Positions 61,720-64,000 of a stretch of 64,000 bases of DNA are shown in pieces. The notes beneath the pieces were generated by a model. It saw nothing but the letters and a program-made list of their open reading frames with translations, was not told the DNA's origin and did no database searches. The stretch is from the NCBI RefSeq assembly GCF_024652905.1, contig NZ_CP102428.1:1996501-2060500 (forward strand), read 5' to 3'. Every line of letters begins with the position of its first letter. Position 1 is the stretch's first letter. This DNA is from Pseudomonas oryzihabitans (lineage in GTDB: Bacteria > Pseudomonadota > Gammaproteobacteria > Pseudomonadales > Pseudomonadaceae). The position numbers and the translations under genes are program-made.

Positions 61720-63999
61720 TTAGAGGCTTTCCTCGGCGTACTGGCCGGCACAGGCCAGGGCCGCTGCGAGCTGGCTGGCATCGGTGCCGCCGCCCTGGGC
61801 CATGTCAGGACGACCACCGCCCTTGCCCCCGACCACGGCCGCGGCGCGCTTCATCAGCTCGCCGGCCTTGAGCTTGGCGGTCAGGTCGGCGGTGACGCCG
61901 GCCACCAGCACCACCTTGCCGTCGGCTTCGCCACCGAGCAGGATCATGCCGCTGCCCAGCTTGTTCTTGAGCTGGTCGACCAGCGCCAGCAGCGCCTTGC
62001 CGTCGAGGCCGTCGAGACGCGCGGTGAGCACCTTGGCGCCCTTCACATCCTGCGCCTGGTCCACCAGGTCACCGGCCGAGGCACTGGCGGCCTTGGCCTT
62101 GAGCTGCTCGATTTCCTTTTCCAGCTGGCGATTGCGCTCGACCAGCGCGGCCAGCTTGTCCAGCACGTTGTCGCGGCTGCCCTTGAGCAGGCTGGCGGCT
62201 TCGCGCAGCTGTTCCTCGGCGCCGTTGAGATAGGCCAGGGCCGCGGTGCCGGTGATGGCTTCCACGCGGCGCACGCCGGAGGCCACGCCGCCTTCGCTGA
62301 CCAGCTTGAGCAGGCCGATGTCGCCGGTCTGGGCGACGTGGGTACCGCCGCACAGCTCGACGGAGAATTCACCGCCCATGCCGACCACGCGCACCACATC
62401 GCCGTATTTCTCGCCGAACAGCGCCATGGCGCCACGGGCCTTTGCCTCGTCGATGGCCATGACCTCGGTGGTCACCGCGCTGTTCTTGCGGATCTCTTCG
62501 TTGACGATGGTCTCGATGCGCTTGAGCTCCTCGGGCTTGATGGCCTCGAAGTGGCTGAAGTCGAATCTCAGGCGCTGGTCGTTGACCAGGGAGCCCTTCT
62601 GGTGGACATGGTCGCCCAGCACCTGGCGCAGCGCGGCGTGCAGCAGGTGGGTACCGGAGTGGTTCAGGGCGATGCCCTGGCGGCGACCGGCATCCACCTG
62701 GGCCATGAGCGCGGTGCCGACGTTGAGGCTGCCCTTGGTCACTACGCCATGGTGCAGGAAGGCGCCCTGGGTCTTGGTGGTGTCGCGCACGGCAAAGCCA
62801 ACGCCGGCGCTTTCCAGGAAACCGGTATCGCCGACCTGGCCACCGGATTCACCGTAGAACGGCGTCTGGTCGAGGATGACCACGCCCTCTTCGCCTTCGG
62901 CCAGGCTGTCCACTGGCTGACCGGCACGGTACAGGGCGACGATGGTGCCCGAGGCGCTGGTGGTGTCGTAGCCGAGAAAACGGGTTTCGCCCTCGACCTT
63001 GACCAGGCTGTTGTAGTCCACGCCAAAGGCGCTCGCGGAGCGGGCCCGCTCGCGCTGGGCCTCCATCTCGCGTTCGAAGCCGGCCTCGTCGAGATTCAGG
63101 TTGCGCTCGCGGGCGATGTCGTTGGTCAGGTCGACCGGGAAGCCGTAGGTGTCATAGAGCTTGAACACCACGTCGCCGGGGATGGTGTCGCCCTGCAGTT
63201 GCGCCAGATCCTGTTCGAGGATCTTCAGGCCCTGCTCCAGGGTCTTGGCGAACTGCTCTTCCTCGGTACGCAGCACACGCTCGATGTGGGCCTGCTGCTG
63301 GACCAGCTCGGGATAGGCCTGACCCATCTCGGCCACCAGGGCGGCGACGATCTTGTGGAAGAAGGTGCCCTTGGCGCCCAGCTTGTTGCCGTGACGGCAG
63401 GCACGCCGAATGATGCGGCGCAGCACATAGCCACGGCCTTCGTTGGACGGCAGCACGCCATCGGCGATCAGGAAGCTGCAGGAGCGGATGTGGTCGGCCA
63501 CCACCTTGAGCGACGGGGCGTCGTCGTTGGCGCAACCGATGGCCTCGGCGGAGGCTGCCAGCAGCTGCTGGAACAGGTCGATCTCGTAGTTCGAATGCAC
63601 GTGCTGCAGCACGGCGCTCACCCGCTCCAGACCCATGCCGGTGTCGACGCTGGGCGCCGGCAGCGGATGCAGGACGCCATCGGCGGTGCGATTGAACTGC
63701 ATGAAGACGTTGTTCCAGATCTCGATGTAGCGATCGCCGTCTTCTTCCGGCGAACCGGGCGGGCCGCCCCAGATCTCGGGGCCATGGTCGAAGAAGATCT
63801 CGGTGCAGGGACCGCAGGGACCGGTGTCACCCATGGTCCAGAAGTTGTCCGACGCATAGGGCGCGCCCTTGTTGTCGCCGATGCGCACCATCTGCGCCGC
63901 GGGCACCCCGACTTCCTTGGTCCAGATGTCGTAGGCCTCGTCATCGGTGGCGTAGACGGTGACCCAGAGCTTTTCCCGGGGCAGACCCAGCCACTGTGG
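61720..63999 (-). CDS. alaS: Alanyl-tRNA synthetase (5' end outside window)
   Basis: This 760-residue C-terminal portion of a protein usually about 874 residues long charges tRNA-Ala. The class II core ([26 protein letters not shown]), the editing-domain zinc motifs [11 protein letters not shown] and CGGTHV, and a C-terminal dimerisation/DHHA1-like region are present. The open frame continues past 63906 to the window edge ([14 protein letters not shown]), so about 115 N-terminal residues are missing. It lies 84 bp upstream of lysC, with csrA and tRNAs following. Confidence 0.96.
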   Translation of the reverse strand, partial: PQWLGLPREKLWVTVYATDDEAYDIWTKEVGVPAAQMVRIGDNKGAPYASDNFWTMGDTGPCGPCTEIFFDHGPEIWGGPPGSPEEDGDRYIEIWNNVFMQFNRTADGVLHPLPAPSVDTGMGLERVSAVLQHVHSNYEIDLFQQLLAASAEAIGCANDDAPSLKVVADHIRSCSFLIADGVLPSNEGRGYVLRRIIRRACRHGNKLGAKGTFFHKIVAALVAEMGQAYPELVQQQAHIERVLRTEEEQFAKTLEQGLKILEQDLAQLQGDTIPGDVVFKLYDTYGFPVDLTNDIARERNLNLDEAGFEREMEAQRERARSASAFGVDYNSLVKVEGETRFLGYDTTSASGTIVALYRAGQPVDSLAEGEEGVVILDQTPFYGESGGQVGDTGFLESAGVGFAVRDTTKTQGAFLHHGVVTKGSLNVGTALMAQVDAGRRQGIALNHSGTHLLHAALRQVLGDHVHQKGSLVNDQRLRFDFSHFEAIKPEELKRIETIVNEEIRKNSAVTTEVMAIDEAKARGAMALFGEKYGDVVRVVGMGGEFSVELCGGTHVAQTGDIGLLKLVSEGGVASGVRRVEAITGTAALAYLNGAEEQLREAASLLKGSRDNVLDKLAALVERNRQLEKEIEQLKAKAASASAGDLVDQAQDVKGAKVLTARLDGLDGKALLALVDQLKNKLGSGMILLGGEADGKVVLVAGVTADLTAKLKAGELMKRAAAVVGGKGGGRPDMAQGGGTDASQLAAALACAGQYAEESL

Positions 64000-64000
64000 C

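Overview
The window is a GC-rich chromosomal segment of a Pseudomonas. Supporting signs are an imuA-imuB-dnaE2 SOS cassette with a LexA box, the alaS-lysC-csrA-tRNA-Ser-tRNA-Arg block, AAnAAnAA (Crc/Hfq-type) motifs before catabolic genes, a CrbS/MxtR-type sensor kinase and Pseudomonas-restricted small families such as DUF3509. A placement near P. oryzihabitans/P. psychrotolerans is only a guess. Nothing indicates a plasmid or prophage, and I saw no integrase, transposase or CRISPR array.

Layout. 1-8.2 kb: end of a LysR gene, a YkgJ-type cysteine-cluster protein, HU, the SOS mutasome (imuA, imuB, dnaE2), lpxO and a DUF4124 protein. 8.2-24.4 kb: a lignin-monomer catabolic island. It contains a frameshifted outer-membrane channel, coniferyl-alcohol dehydrogenase, an aldehyde dehydrogenase behind a sigma-54 promoter, a divergent XylR/NtrC-type activator, a MarR regulator, feruloyl-CoA synthase, vanillin dehydrogenase, feruloyl-CoA hydratase-lyase, an MFS aromatic-acid transporter, vanAB, VanR and a LysR regulator. 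Together these can take coniferyl alcohol through coniferaldehyde, ferulate, feruloyl-CoA, vanillin and vanillate to protocatechuate; the coniferaldehyde step is inferred. 24.5-34 kb: a D-2-hydroxyglutarate dehydrogenase-like flavoprotein, a seven-copy 110-bp repeat array, tRNA-Val and tRNA-Asp, rdgC, a BASS transporter, a GGDEF-EAL protein and a GNAT. 34-52.5 kb: the CrbS-type hybrid kinase, an AT-rich island, a dTDP-4-dehydrorhamnose reductase, two DUF3509 paralogues, a yqjD-yqjE-yqjK-like operon, an EAL protein, dgt, a ligase-associated-type helicase, a CvfB-like protein, a cold-shock protein, a lipoprotein and dacB. 52.3-64 kb: a DUF3309 peptide, the DUF485-actP acetate uptake operon, an AaeXAB-like efflux operon, dusC and a thioesterase, four tRNA-related features (two tRNA-Arg, one tRNA-Ser and their terminator), csrA, lysC and the 5'-truncated alaS.

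The catabolic island carries layered control that can be read in the DNA: a sigma-54 promoter, VanR operators, a MarR-type palindrome on the ech promoter, and an AACAACAA-type motif just upstream of every transcriptional or translational unit. The same motif precedes the actP operon. That pattern fits Crc/Hfq catabolite repression.

The main non-coding structures are (i) two related 142-168 bp palindromic elements that share a core and each start at or within a few bases of a stop codon, (ii) a 118-bp tandem array (about 3.8 copies) and (iii) a 110-bp tandem array (7 copies) in which each unit is itself a long hairpin. The two arrays share one module.
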